Shown: positions 32,760 to 44,592 of the stretch, in pieces
Position numbering within the stretch: the first letter of the stretch is position 1
Layout of the letters: every line of letters begins with the position of its first letter
Source: Magnolia sinica
Lineage: Eukaryota; Streptophyta; Magnoliopsida; Magnoliales; Magnoliaceae
Assembly (NCBI RefSeq): GCF_029962835.1
Contig: NC_080584.1
Coordinates: 82,860,862 to 82,924,861 of the forward strand
DNA: 64,000 bases
Direction: 5' to 3'
Notes under the pieces: generated by a model
The model's database searches: none
Seen by the model: the letters and a program-made list of their open reading frames with translations, nothing else
What the model was told of the DNA's origin: nothing
Position numbers and translations under genes: made by a program

Positions 32760-35420
32760 AATTTAGCATTCTAGATGTCCTTCTTTCTTAGCCAAGACAC
32801 GTACATTTATGGACGGCAGGGATCTTCCCATTTCTTGTCTGTGTAGTATGGCTAAAAGCAGGTTTTTATATGTTCATGAAACTGCACATCAAATAGATTC
32901 ATTTATGCACATCTTCCTATTCCATGTTTTTCCAAAGTTATCACGGTAAATGTCGGGTCTAATTATTTGTGCTTTTAATAGCGGACTTCTACTTCATTCC
33001 CAATGTGACATCCTTGTAAGGCAGGTGAACATTATCCAAAAAATTGAAAAACGGTCCACATTAGCCCACCTGATTAGAAATTGAGAAGATGTACTTCTTT
33101 GTTTGCTGAGGCACAAAATAGATTCACTTTATTAACGGTGGGGATTTTCTTGTTCCACATCTCTGTGGTATGGCTAGGAGTATGGAGGCAGGTTTAAATG
33201 TTAATGAGACTGCACATTGAGTTATTTCTGCACATCTTTCTGTTCTACGCTTTCTAAAGTCATTATGATAGATAATCAGTCTACTTATTTATGCTTTTGA
33301 TAGTAGACTACTACTTTAATTACTTTGTTTTGAAGTCTTCTTTTAGGCACTATTGGATCTCTACTCACCCTAGTTACTCGCAAGCATGCTTTCCACTAGG
33401 CAGCTAAGGCAGGTGGTTTATCAGAACGGCATCTAAGAAAATGAAAAGCGGCTCACATTCAACATACATGTGTGTCCCATCTGATTAGAAATTGAGAAGA
33501 TGTCCTACTTTCTTAGTTGAGGCACAAACAAATTATGTTCACCTTATGGATGGCAGGGATCTTCCTGTTCCACATCCATGTGGTATGGCTAGGAGTACGA
33601 GGCAGGTTTATATGTTCATGAGACTGTCACACTGAGTGTAGTTATTTCCTCACATCATGCTTTTCTAAAGTCACTGGAATAGATAATCGACCTACTTATT
33701 TATGCTTTTAATAATGTACTTCTACTTTATTCCAATGTTACTATTTTTATGTAGCTATTTAATTAAAGCTATTCCTAGATCTCTACTCAAGTTACTTACT
33801 CAGCAAGCATGAGTTCCACTAAGACATCCAATAAGGCAGTAGGCAGTTCAAGGATGGCATCCAAGAAAAAGAAAAACGGCCCACATTTAACATACATGTG
33901 TGGCCCATCTGATTAGAAGTTGAGAAGATGTTCTTTTTGTTGAGGCACAAACAAATTAGGTTCACTTTATATATGGTTGGCCAGGATCTTCCTGTTCCAC
34001 ATCTGTGGTATGGCTAGGAGAACCAAGGTAGGTTGATACTGCACATCAAGTGGAGTCATTCCTCCATATCTTTCTGTTCTATGCTTTTCTAAAGTCATTA
34101 AGTGGAGTTATTCCTCCATGATAGATCTACTTATTTATGCTTTTGATAGTAGACTACTATAATTACTTTGTTCTGAAGTCTTCTTTTAGGCACTATTGGA
34201 TCTCTACTCACGCTAGTTACTCGCAAGCATGCTTTCCACTAGGCAGCTAAGGCAGGTGGTTCATCAGAACGGCATCTAAGAAAATGAAAAACGGCTCACA
34301 TTCAACATACATGTGTGGCCCATCTGATTAGAAATTGAGAAGATGTCCTACTTTCTTGGTTGAGGCACAAACAAGGTAGGTTCACCTTATGGACGGCAGG
34401 GATCTTCCTGTTCCACATCTATGTGGTATGGCTAAGAGTACGAGACAGGTTTATATGTTCATGAGACTGCACACTGAGTGTAGTTATTTCCACACATCAT
34501 GCCTTTCTAAAGTCATTGGAATAGAGAATCGACCTACTTATGCTTTTAACAGTGGACTTCTACTTTATTCCAATGTTACTATTTTTATGTAGCTATTTAA
34601 AGCTATTCCTAGATCTCTACTCAAGTTACTTACTCAGCAAGCATGAATTCCACTATGACATCCAATAAGGCAGCAGGCAGTTCATGAATGGCATCTAAGA
34701 AAAAGAAAAACGGCCAACATTTAACATACATGTGTGGCAACATCTGATTATTAGTCGAGAAGATGTCCTTTTTGTTGAGGCACAAACAAATTTGGTTCAA
34801 TTTATGGATGGCCAGGATCTTCCTGTTCCACATGCGGTATGACTAGGAGTACCAAGGTAGGTTTATATGTCATGATACTGCACATCAAGTGGAGTTATTC
34901 CTCCACATCTTTCTGTTCTATGCTTTTCTAATGTCACCGTGATAGATAATAGATGTACTTGTACTTTTAATAGCGGACTTTTGCTTTACTTTATTACCAT
35001 GTCTTCCTTTGTACTTTTACTTCTTTTTACTTTTTTTTTTTTTAAAAGCCTTTTAAAGGCACAGCTTTTGGATCCCTACTCGCACTACTTACTTACAAGC
35101 ATGCTTGGTATGGTGGCATTCGTGTGAGGCTAGAGGTTCATCAAAATGGCATTTAAGAAAATGAAAAAGGGCCTACATTCAGCATACATGTGTGGCCCAT
35201 CTGATTAGAAATTGAGAAGTTGTTCTATTTTGTTAGTTGAAGCACAAACAAAATAGTTAGGTTCACTTTATGGATGGTGGAGATCTTCCTGTTCTATATT
35301 GGTGTGGTACAACTAGGAGAATATAGGCAGGTTTATATGCTCATGAGACTACACATCGATTGGACGGCCTGTCTTTCTAAAATCACAGCTACAATGAAAT
35401 CTTAGCTCTCATGTTCCTTC
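32760..35420 (+). repeat. Satellite-like tandem array with ~420-bp units and ~840-bp dimeric period
   Basis: The unit landmark (GATTAGAAATTGAGAAGATG) or its variant falls at about 32,774, 33,085, 33,496, 33,923, 34,339, 34,759 and 35,216. Alternate units are more alike than neighbours: 33,496 with 34,339 (CTACTTTCTT(A/G)GTTGAGGC...CACTGAGTGTAG) and 33,923 with 34,759 (TTTTTGTTGAGGC...CATCAAGTGGAG). The A-B dimer is about 840 bp. Units share GGATCTTCCTGTTCCACAT and CAAGCATG(C/A). There are no LTR or MITE features and no conserved frame. Confidence 0.85.
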
Positions 35421-35504
35421 ATCTTTTAGCAATACGGACATCAATTGAGAATATTTTTTTATACATGGGAGGACTTAAAGGGTCGTTGAGCCCACCATGA
35501 CACA

Positions 35505-36063
35505 GTAAGGGTAACACCCTGGTAACACCTTAGTGGGTGTTACAATAACCATGTAGAGCCTACCTTCATATAAGTTTTGTATATCCATACCATCTGTTTG
35601 TTTTTCCATCTCATTTTTGGATATGATCCCAAACCTTTAAAAAAAAATTCAAATATCAGGTGGACCAATTTACTAGAAACAGTGTTGAATAACCATTAAA
35701 AGCTCTTTTGGGGCCACAAAAGTTTTTGAGTCAAGCCAATCTTAGTATTTACCTTCATCCAGGTTTTCCTGACATTATCAACAGGTTGGATAGTAAATAT
35801 ATGAACATTACAAAAACCTTATGACGGGCCTTTTGAAATTTTTAATAGCGAGGAACTCAATCACCACTATTTCCCATGGTGTGATCCCCCTGAGCTTTAG
35901 TTCTATTTAATTTTTTGGAACACTTACTAAAATGATTGGAAGAAAAGGATGGACGGTGCAGATATACAACAAATCATAAAAGTAGGCCTAATTTAAGGGT
36001 AGCACCCACTGAGAACGGATTAGGTGTTACCCCATACACATAAGTGGGTGTTACCCTTACTGT
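35505..36063. mobile_element. Foldback MITE (AGTAAGGGTAACACCC ends)
   Basis: The inverted ends AGTAAGGGTAACACCC and GGGTGTTACCCTTACTG bound GGGCCCACC-family arms (ATATCCATACCATCTG...GGATGGACGGTGCAGATAT). It is a complete ~560 bp palindromic element abutting the next one. Confidence 0.75.
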
Positions 36064-36427
36064 AGCGCACACTCTGGTGATATGTTGTATATCCACTCCG
36101 TTCATCCGTTTTTTCAGACCATTTTAGTACATATTACTAAATATTAAGCATATCCATATCTCAGGTGGACCACGCCACAAGAAACAGTGATGACTGAACA
36201 CTCACCTGAAAAACTTCCGAAAGCTCACAGTAAGAAGATCCATGATTTTTATTTTCCATCCAACTGGTTGATAAGATCAAACAGAACTGAATAAAGTCAA
36301 AAGATTAAGATTAGCTTGACCCAAAACTTTTATGGAATAAAAAAAGCTGTTAAGGGTTATTAACCACCTTTTGTAGTGATGTGGTCCACGATAGATTTAG
36401 ATCGGTTAAATTTTCGGGACAACGTCC
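36064..36427. mobile_element. Truncated GGGCCCACC-type MITE
   Basis: The left arm GGTGATATGTTGTATATCC and the centre (TTGACCCAAAACTTTTATGG) are present. The right arm is cut off where the next element begins. Confidence 0.55.
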
Positions 36428-36976
36428 TTTGCGCGGATTGAGTAGGAGACTCCCTACTAAAGTGACGTTACTAAGTTCCGTGGGCTCTACTATGATGTAT
36501 GTTTTGTATCCACACCTTCCATCCATTTGGAGAGATCATTTCAGGGCAATATCCAAAAAATGAATTAAATCCAAAGCTCGAGTGGACCCAGCTGAGAAAA
36601 CAGTGGGGACAGTGACCCGCCCACCATTAAAAACCTTCTAACAGCCACAAAAGTTTTTGATCAAGCTGATATTTGTGTTTTTCCTCATTTCGTGTCTTTT
36701 TTAACTTTTGAGCAGGTTGGATTTCAAATAAACATTATGGTGGTTCTTATGATAGTTTCAACGGTGCAAATCACTCTCCCCACTGTTTTCTGTGGTGGGG
36801 TCCACTAAAGATTTTTATCTGCCTCATTCTTTGGTTCATGCCCTAAAATGATATCTCAAAATGGATTGACGGTGTGGATATAATACATACATCATAGTGG
36901 GGCCCACAGAACTTGGTGACGTCACTTCAGTAGCCGATTCGCTACTCAACCCGTCAGTATATAATCCGCGTCCGCG
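36428..36976. mobile_element. Palindromic foldback MITE (duplication copy 2)
   Basis: The arms are GCGCGGATTGAGTAGG...ACTATGATGTATGTTTTG and the inverse ...CATACATCATAGTGGGGCC...CTACTCAACCC...AATCCGCG. It occupies the same place, ~135-200 bp before the exon ATG, as the element at 13,861-14,420. It was therefore there before the segmental duplication. Confidence 0.75.
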
Positions 36977-37109
36977 CAACACCTAAGCTGTTAATCCGCA
37001 CGGACCGCACCTCATTCCACCGTCTCGCGCCCACTGCACTTTATTAGGCCTTTCTCGCAAGACGATTCCTAGAGAGGGAAGAGGCAGTGAAGAGGCAGAA
37101 AGAGAGAAG

Positions 37110-37320
37110 ATGGGATTTTGGGATTTGTTGTATTGCACGATCGATAAACTCAAACAAAATGCGCCCAATATGACGGCCGTTGAAAACGTCGTTGGAGCTG
37201 ATGGAGCGCAGAAGGTGAAGGAGTACCTGGCCAATCCTGAAGTCAGGGAGAAGATCGGACGGATTGCAACCGTCGCCACCAAATACGGGGCCGATGCGGC
37301 CGTCCCAGGTGGATGGGAAG
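37110..37320 (+). pseudogene. First-exon remnant of the same family (copy 2)
   Basis: ATG at 37,110 opens MGFWDLLYCTIDKLKQNAPN, continuing in frame through QKVKEYLANPEVREKIGRIA. Relative to copy 1 it lacks about 41 bp (the SYDLGSAAVRKIDNAV stretch). It also has a second deletion running from GCGGCCGTC straight into sequence that lies past the donor in copy 1 (GGTGGATGGGAAGG). The GTAATT at 37,321 is therefore not the ancestral donor, and the tail after ADAAV is intron-derived. The frame stays open by chance to 37,487. Like copy 1 it is probably dead, but the two together define the original exon. Confidence 0.6.
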
Positions 37321-39075
37321 GTAATTATAATTATCATCATTTTCTGTCATTAAAAAAAAAAAAAACAATCATTGAGATGCAAAATTGCATTGATGAGACG
37401 AACCAGTCTATTTTATTTTTTATGGCCACATATTATCCAACTTGTGGATGGGATGGTTACAATTACCTACCAAAAGGGATTCTTTAGAATTATAAAATTT
37501 GAACAAATAGATTGAACAAATTGGTCAGTGTGAATGATCTTGACTGTCCATTTCAAAAGATATTCATCAAATGGTAGTATTTGTAAGATCAATGTGATGT
37601 TTGCATGGTAATTTTGGAATGTGAGCTGGACCTAGTTGGATGTCTAATTAAAACTGTGTGGCCCTGTTTGGTATGATCGGCGATTTTTTATATATATTAG
37701 TTTGATTATTAACTCCATTGCAAGAATATGCACACACAATTGTAGAGTCGTATAACTTAAATAATACATAGAACCATAATTTATGGTCCTTCGTCTTTAG
37801 AGTGTTGGTATCATCAACCACACTAGGTTAAGATAGTCATGTAACCTTTCAAGGTTCATAAGTTGTGAATTCTTCTAGCAATGCTAGGGGTCTTATATGC
37901 CAAGAATGACATAAAGAATACACTAATTGCGGCTCCTTTAAGAGGGAGCACGACCTTAGTAGTGGAGTGCATGACAATTAGGGACAACATACTATGATTC
38001 TAGATCAAGCATGGTATGCCAAAACGGTTACGTAACAACGATTAGATAATGATAGATAATGATAATGGTAATAACTGTTATGCGTTACAGGGCCACAATA
38101 GCTGTAACAGGCGATATAGAAAAAATAACCTGAAGCGGAAAAAAAAGGCTGTAACGGACAGTACGGCTTGTATAATAACGGTTACAGCGGTGACCATTAC
38201 CATTATGAAAAACCTTGGGATCGAGGATTGATTCTCCCAAATGCCTTGACAAATGGACAGGTGAACAAGAACTAGCCTTGGCTAGTTCGAGTATTTCAGC
38301 ATTGAGTAGGGACATGCAAATGATCTTATGTACATGTAATGAACAGGGCGTGCAACCACCTGAGGACTATATAACCAGAGCATATAGCCTTTGAGGGTGT
38401 CTCAAAGCAAGGAGCACCTTCAGGGACAACACATTAACCCATGAGGCAACCAGGGTTCACCGATTAAGGGCCATTAGGAGGTGCACGAGCTGCATCATGG
38501 ACTTTAAGGCACAAGATTTCTACTGAGGTGAGTCTTTGGACTCTTCCTTGCGTACCTTGTCTCCATTGCCAAGGGCGAAGAGATGGAAGTAGGAAATCAC
38601 GCTCACAAGCAAAGTAACAACAATTTTCAAGAGAGAAATGAATCGCATCTCCACTGCAAATGAAGCTCGAAAGGGTATTTATAGTGATCGGAAGCATTGT
38701 TTTCCCTCCAAAATGAATCTTGGATGGTTACTTCCCACTCTTGGAGTAGTTAGGCAGTCATTTCCTGCTCAAATGGCCATTACAGGTATTTCTAGATGTG
38801 TCGCGTTCACTTGAGAGGCGACTCGTGCCAGCCATGCTTTGACATGGTTCTGTCATTTAATGGCTGCATCCTGCTAGAAGGGTGCATGAAGTGAGGGCAA
38901 CATAGAATGTTGGAGAGCGAGACTTGGAGTCAGCTATTTTTTATGGTTCAACGACTAGAAAACTAATGAGTGCATCCCATTTCAGTTAACAGTGATTTTG
39001 TATTAAAGATTAGCTAATGGTAATTATGTATTAGAAATTGCCAAAAATGAAATGAACTATATATAATTATTGTGA
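37321..39075. repeat. Segmental duplication copy 2 (distal part)
   Basis: It aligns in order with copy 1 from GTGTGGCCCTGTTTGGTA (about 37,657) to CATTTCAGTTAACAG (about 38,980). About 330 bp at 37,325-37,655 is poorly matched. It holds the empty site CTGAGGAC (38,360-38,367) for the MITE of copy 1 and its own private MITE. Confidence 0.75.
38010..38217. mobile_element. CCGTTACG-family MITE private to copy 2
   Basis: The interior has CGGTTACGTAACAACG and AATAACGGTTACAGCGG. The left flank AGATCAAG (38,002-38,009) and right flank GGATCGAG (38,218-38,225) resemble an 8-bp target duplication with two mismatches. The paralogous site at 16,077-16,084 has a single GGATCAAG and no element. Confidence 0.75.
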
Positions 39076-39109
39076 ACACCATATTTCTTAGCCAGTGGGG
39101 TCCATTGAA

Positions 39110-40430
39110 TTCCAAAATTGTCCTGAATCAACATGGAACATCTGATATGATGGAACCATATTTCGCCATCAATTCCTTCATTAGAGTGAATGGCAAAGAG
39201 CTATATTTTGGCTATTACTCTATTGAATTTTAGGAACAAAGTGTTTCTCTCTCAATCATTCTAAGACATTTTCCTTCCTAATCTCCTCAGGTGGAAATTT
39301 TGGAAATAATCTTCTTTTTTCATTAGCCCTTGTTTTAAAAAATCTTTTTAAGAGTTTCCCATTACTTTGTGCATCTGAGCTTCATCCTTGTCTACTTTTG
39401 GGTAATAATTACAGTATAAATTTTTGCTATTCTATTGTCTAGGTATAGCAAAAGAAGGGTGTGTCTATCTAATGTGGTAGGCATAAATTTTGAGAAGATC
39501 TCAAGTCCAACCGGTTGGACTATAATTTATGATCCATCCAGTGAATAATTTCCAACCCATCATTTGGGTGCAATATCCAGCCCTTCCGATAGGTAGGCCT
39601 CACCATAAGAATTATCTTGTGCGAAAATCAACCCCCATACACCCATTTAGTGTGTGGGGCGAAGAAAGTAATGTCCAGCCATTGAAAAATAACAAAATAC
39701 AAGTGTGATCCACGTGATGAATGGACGTGGCTGATTTTTTTTGCACCAGGTGATCTTCGTGATGTGCAGCTAACCTATTGGATGGGTGGGATTTTGCACA
39801 CTGGTCTGGCGTTATTATGGTACAACTGGTTGTACTTGAGACCTAAATTTTTATTCTCTTTTTATTTGGGTCCATCTCTGGTTGTTCTGATTGGAGTCAT
39901 ACACAGGTGGGTTACTATTCTATACGTTTGTTCGAGATGTACTCATGGATCGTCCCCCATCCTGATCATGGCAGCGAGAATAAGGTCCAGTCAGGCGTTG
40001 CTTCTTGCAAATGCAGATTTGATTATGAAATAATGGATTAGTGTTGGGTTTGGTTTGGTTTGGTTTGAGGGAATGGTGTTTTTTGGAACTGTAATTCTAA
40101 AAGAATGGATTATTGTTTGGGTTGGGTTTGGCTTGGTTTGTGATGAGGGAATGTTGTTTTTTGGAAGTGTAATGTTGTTGTTTGGGTTTGGTTTGGTTTG
40201 GGATTATATTTTCGATATTTATTACACTAGACATATATTTTCGATATTTATTACACTGGACTATGTAATTTGTGAAGATTTGGAACACTAGACTTGCGTT
40301 ACTTGTGCATCTTTTCTCTATTTATTAGACTAGATTTAATTACACTAAACTGAGTTATTTGTGCTGGATGTTTTTGTTTGGGATTATATTTTCTCTATTT
40401 ACTATGCTAGACTGGCTTTAAAAAAAATAA
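39110..40430 (+). repeat. Three-copy dispersed repeat, copy C
   Basis: It shares the ATGGAACATCTGA, TTTTCCTTCCTAATCTC, CTTGTCTACTTTTGGGTAAT and CTATTGTCTAGGTATAG blocks with copy A. After ACACAGGTGGGTTACTATTC the coiled-coil stretch is deleted, and the text passes to GGTTTGGTTTGG...TATTTATTACACTAGAC. It ends next to the LINE fragment. Confidence 0.6.
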
Positions 40431-40599
40431 TAAAATAAAATTGTTAAAGAAGATTCCATTCAAATCGGGAAGATGTTCAAGTATAACAGGCAGGCAACAC
40501 AAAAGCCGAAGGCTACCCCTGAACCGAAGGGATCCTAAGTATCCACAGAAAATTTACAAGCAAAAAAAAAAAAAAGGCCCAACTAGCACGCAGATGGGG

Positions 40600-42150
40600 A
40601 AGAGCTCAACTGGATGGAGCCGCACAAAAACAGGAACGAAAAAGTCTAAGGCTCCCTCAGGTATCCTAAACTCACCCTATCCAAGAATAGAAGACATCTG
40701 GTGGTGGGGGAAAGCAAGGCTACAGAGGGGTAGGACACGCTATCCTGAGCTGTGCTGGCCCGCCTGGCCAGGTCGTCTACTACTGCGTTGGCCTCTCTGG
40801 GGGTGTGGGCGAAAGATATGTCCAAACGGCCCCTCAATGCCCTCACTCGCGCAAACCAATAGTGTAAGGACCAAGAATGGCACGTGTTCTTGGAGAGGAT
40901 CTACACAATCGAGTTGGAGTCGCACATCACTTCCACCTTAGAGAATCCCATCTCGGCACATTTGGCCAAGCCCTCACAGATAGCTCGGAACTCGGCATGG
41001 GAGCTGAAGCCCGAGCCATAGCCAGAAGAGAAACCAAAAAGGAAATGGCCCTTGGAGTCTCACTCGACATCCCCACCCCCTGAAGGGCCCGGGTTCCCCA
41101 AGGCTGAGCCATCGACGTTTAATTTGATCTACCCCCTCTAGGGCCTCACCCATTTCACCACCAATGAGTGTTTTGGTCTAGAAGCCGGACTGAGGATATA
41201 GAGTTTAGCCAGCATGGAAGCTAGACGACGAGACATCACCCTCGGTAAGGGAAGAGACGGTCCAACCTTCTCAATCCAGCGATGGACCTGGAGGATGACC
41301 CTAGAAGAACTGAAGATCGCATTGTTGAAGAGGGCTCTGTTTCTCTTAGCCCAGATTTCCTAGAAAATGAATGGGGGCATGAGGGTACGTAGGGTACGCA
41401 GACTACTCCCAGAGTGTTGCGTGGCCCACCAACGAGTGACCCTAGCCACAACGGAGGACTGGGCTGAAGAGTGCACCGCAAAGAATGGCTAGAAATGCTC
41501 CCAAATATGAGTCGCGGAAGGGCCTGCCGAGAACAGATGGTCAATAGATTCTGAATCTGGCCGAAGAGGATTGGGGCAGCATCAGCACTTGGATGCCATC
41601 TGGACACCCTTCGCTTGGGTTCTCTCATCTATCGAAACCGCTTTCTGGATAATCTTCCATGAGAAGAGCGTTAGCTTCTCCGGAATCGCTGGATGCCACA
41701 CCCATTTAGCCTACTGCACTTTGGGCCCGCTGGACGCAATAAATTATAAGCTGAGCTAACCTGGAACTGGCTAGAAGAGAAGGGGACCCACACACGTCTG
41801 TCCACATCGGAGGAGGTGTAGAAGCCCTCGTCAGCCACGTGGCCCACGACCACTTGGGGAAGCAAGGCGTGAGCAGCATCCTGATCAATCCAACCGAGTG
41901 GGCCGATGAAGTCACGGACCCTGGAGGGATGAGGAGGAGGCGAGGCTTGGGCCCATTCAGAGAGTGGACCAAGCCCTGACCAAAGGTCGGTCCAAAAATT
42001 AAGTTCACCTAGGCCCATGATCCAACACAAGTTGGATAACACTTCCAGAAGATAATTGCAGATCCGTTTCCAAGCAGGGGACACGTGGGGGGATCGGCTA
42101 GAAATGTTCCAATGCTCTCAAAGTGCTGTCTATACTGATATGTAATGAGA
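40600..42150 (-). pseudogene. LINE non-LTR retrotransposon, 3' part (zf-RVT + RNase H)
   Basis: On the minus strand, 5' to 3': a VSPAWKRICNYLLEVLSN and FWTDLWSGLGPLSEWAQ region that follows the reverse transcriptase; the zf-RVT-like stretch FQVSSAYNLLRPAGPK and then, after frameshifts, HPSADAAPILFGQIQNLL; and an RVT_3-type RNase H with EFRAICEGLAKCAEMGFSKV, MCDSNS and FAHTPREANAVVDDLARRAS. At least three frameshifts and stops break it, including one inside the RNase H. The endonuclease and reverse transcriptase are missing, so it is 5'-truncated, as is usual for LINE copies. No poly(A) tail in the right orientation was seen at the 3' edge (about 40,440-40,600). Confidence 0.8.
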
Positions 42151-42184
42151 GCAGCTTTTGGACATTTTTTGCCTCCAAAATTAG

Positions 42185-42640
42185 GACGCAGGTATGCTAG
42201 GTGGGGCCCACCATGATGTTGTGAGAAATTCATTTGTTTTGCAAGCTCATTTTAGGACATACTACAAAAAATCAGGTGGATCCAAAACTCAAGGAGGCAA
42301 TATGAGAGGGAAAACTGGGGAAAGAAATGTTTATGGTTGAAGCCTTTCTGGCTCCACCTAGAGGTTTATATGCCCCCCCAAACCGTTTATAAGGTCATTC
42401 CCATCAGGATGAACTGAAAACACAAAATACTGAGCCTGATACAGAACTTTTTGTTCCATTCGAATGTTTCAACAGTGGTCATGCAATCCCCACTTTTTCC
42501 TCTGGTATGACCCACTTGAGTTTTGGATCAGCCTGATTTTCCATCAAGTGTCCTAAAACTAGCTCTCAAAATAGATGGATGGTGTGGATTTCTCACAAAC
42601 ATAATGGTAGGGCCCACCTAGCTTCCTACAGCAGGAAATC
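42185..42640. mobile_element. MITE, 'GTGAGAAAT' subfamily, complete
   Basis: The ends are CTAGGTGGGGCCCACCATGA and ...AATGGTAGGGCCCACCTAG. The centre has TTGTTCCATTCGAATGTTTC. CCAAAATTA before it (42,174) and after it (42,649) suggests insertion into, or beside, the repeat shared with 25.98 kb. Confidence 0.8.
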
Positions 42641-42931
42641 CGCCTCCCCAAAATTAATTTCCTCCAGGTAGAGGCCTTTGGATATTCAAAAGAAATGAGA
42701 TGAATAAATGAGAAGACATTTCATATGAAGGTACAAGTATTTTGGGAACTAAAGCCTGTGATCATTGATGGTCAAGTGGTTTCATATTCCAAGCTATCAT
42801 TTCAAAGCTATTATTTTAAGGGATATGATGAGAAAATGGCAGTTATTGGGTGATCCAATCCTTATTTAATTGGCCTTTTTTAATACATCCATCAATTGCT
42901 AATAATGGTTAGGATTGCCTGATAATATTGG

Positions 42932-42984
<53 letters not shown>

Positions 42985-43844
42985 CAATAAGCAATTCATG
43001 GTGGGCTCCAACAACTAGATGGCTCAAAATGTTCATTGCACCTGCTTTTATGTAAAAAGATCTTCTTTGTTCTCTCTTTATAAACCGTTGATCAGATGGT
43101 TAAAATCGTCTGATCAGTGGCCTATGAAATATGTTTTGGACCAATGAAGAGTCCATATCCATCAATGAAACCATCCAAGTATCCCAATGTAAATGGAGCC
43201 TTGGATCATTTCCCATGCTCTATATTTTGTTTCATGCAGTGTGATGAGAAATTATTCATGGTGGTGGTGGTTACAATGGGACATTTGGACAGTCAAAGAT
43301 TGATATGGACCGTCCATTAGCTACATGTATTCCAAGCTACCGATGAGTTCGGATCTGATAAAATTATAAAAGTCGATAGGTGTATATTCTTGCAAATTGC
43401 GGAATGTAACAGGAAAATATTCGGATCTGATAAAATTATAAAAGCGATGGCTTTTCCTTGGAAGCTTCTCTAAACAAGGACATGGACAGATTTTTAAGAA
43501 GCAATAGGTGTTGCACAGATAGCAAACAACCACCCAATCCATCAATAGCTGCAATTCTTGCAAACTGTGGAATTGAACAGGAAAATATTGGGAGTGTGTA
43601 TTCCTCTGCTAAAAATGCAGACTGTGCAGATCAAAAGAAAGACTTTAGTAGCATAAAGTCACATTATTAAAGAGTTGTGCCATGTCCAACATGCACCTCT
43701 ACAAACCATATATCAGGTGGGCCCCAATGTACAGATGGCCTGGCCAAAAATTTCAGGCTGGTCAACTCATTAGCATTTTTTTTAAAGAAAAAAAAAAAAA
43801 CCACGTAATGTTTCATACTTTTGAAGGCCAACTGATGGTTGAAT
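42641..43844. other. Spacer: dispersed repeat, TA tract and an unrecognised duplicated frame
   Basis: 42,670-42,790 matches 26.0 kb. (TA)n lies at 42,937-42,983. At 43,330-43,600 a piece is duplicated at ~170 bp spacing (ATTCTTGCAAA(T/C)TG(C/T)GGAAT...CAGGAAAATATT). The second copy is in an open plus-strand frame (PSIAAILANCGIEQENIGS) that I do not recognise. It may be exon debris. Confidence 0.4.
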
Positions 43845-43945
43845 GGACTGATTTTCAGATAGGTCACATCTATAAGGTGGACTGATTTTCAGATAGGCCA
43901 CATCTACAAGGTGGACTGATTTTCAGATAGGCCATCTACAAGGTG
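43845..43945. repeat. 34-bp tandem repeat, three units
   Basis: GGACTGATTTTCAGATAGG starts at 43,845, 43,879 and 43,913, a 34-bp period with few differences. Confidence 0.9.
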
Positions 43946-43989
43946 GGACCCACCTGATGCTGATCAATATGCTATGAATATGCTTGTAG

Positions 43990-44592
43990 AGATTTCTGTG
44001 GAAATAAATGAAAACTGTTAAAAATTTCATAGAAGAGTAGGAATGAAAATGTACCACAATTGAGCCATTACACAGTCAGAATCTCAACGATCTTCAAGAT
44101 GGTGCAGAATTGAAATCCAATCATCGTCAGGTTCGTAACCCAACCTATATATAGTATTAACAAGGACATCCACTAAGCTCGAAATGTTCCTGAAAGATAT
44201 ATCAATAAAACTACCATAGTAACGGAATGACCGGAAGTTTGTAGCAAAAATTTCAATCTCGCAGGCACTCCAGAAGATGACCACTGTCAAGCTCTTAAGT
44301 GGTGGATCCGGAGGAGAAACCTTGACAACATGCAGACACAACACTCTCTTAAGCTCGATTCCTCCAGAAGAGGGCAATTTGAAAGCATGTATTCCAACAG
44401 GTGATGCTAGACAAGCAGACATAGATGGAACGTTTTGAGGTAGGTGTAACCAAAGACATTCAATGGCAGCAAGAAATTTGTTTGATAGAAGTCAGTATAA
44501 GCTCCTTAACTCCTCTTGCTACTGCTAATTTGACCCATTTCCTAGCATCTGACAGATATCAATCACCTCCTGGAATGAAAGAGAGTTGAAAC
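43990..44592 (-). pseudogene. F-box/LRR (FBD-type) gene remnant, LRR part
   Basis: Minus-strand translation from the copia junction gives SDARKWVKLAVARGVKELIL. After a frameshift it continues FLAAIECLWLHLPQNVPSMS and then a long open stretch (44,422-44,084) with LKSLTVVIFWSACEIEIFAT, then ISSLVDVLVNTIYRLGYEPD and DDWISILHHLEDR. This matches the plant F-box/FBD/LRR family, where 'W(I/V)xxAVxRGVKEL' precedes leucine-rich repeats. Stops and at least two frameshifts make it a pseudogene. The F-box end lies across the copia insertion at 49,414-49,660 on the same strand. These proteins are SCF ubiquitin-ligase substrate adaptors; this copy probably encodes nothing. Confidence 0.75.

Noticed and set aside
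37321-37326. GTAATT after GGGAAG as the splice donor of the copy 2 exon
   Set aside because: Comparison with copy 1 shows this sequence lies downstream of the original donor (14,876) and was joined to the exon by a deletion.
40560-40576. A-run as the poly(A) tail of the LINE
   Set aside because: The LINE is on the minus strand, so its tail should appear as T-run on the plus strand at its low-coordinate end; this A-run is in the wrong orientation.
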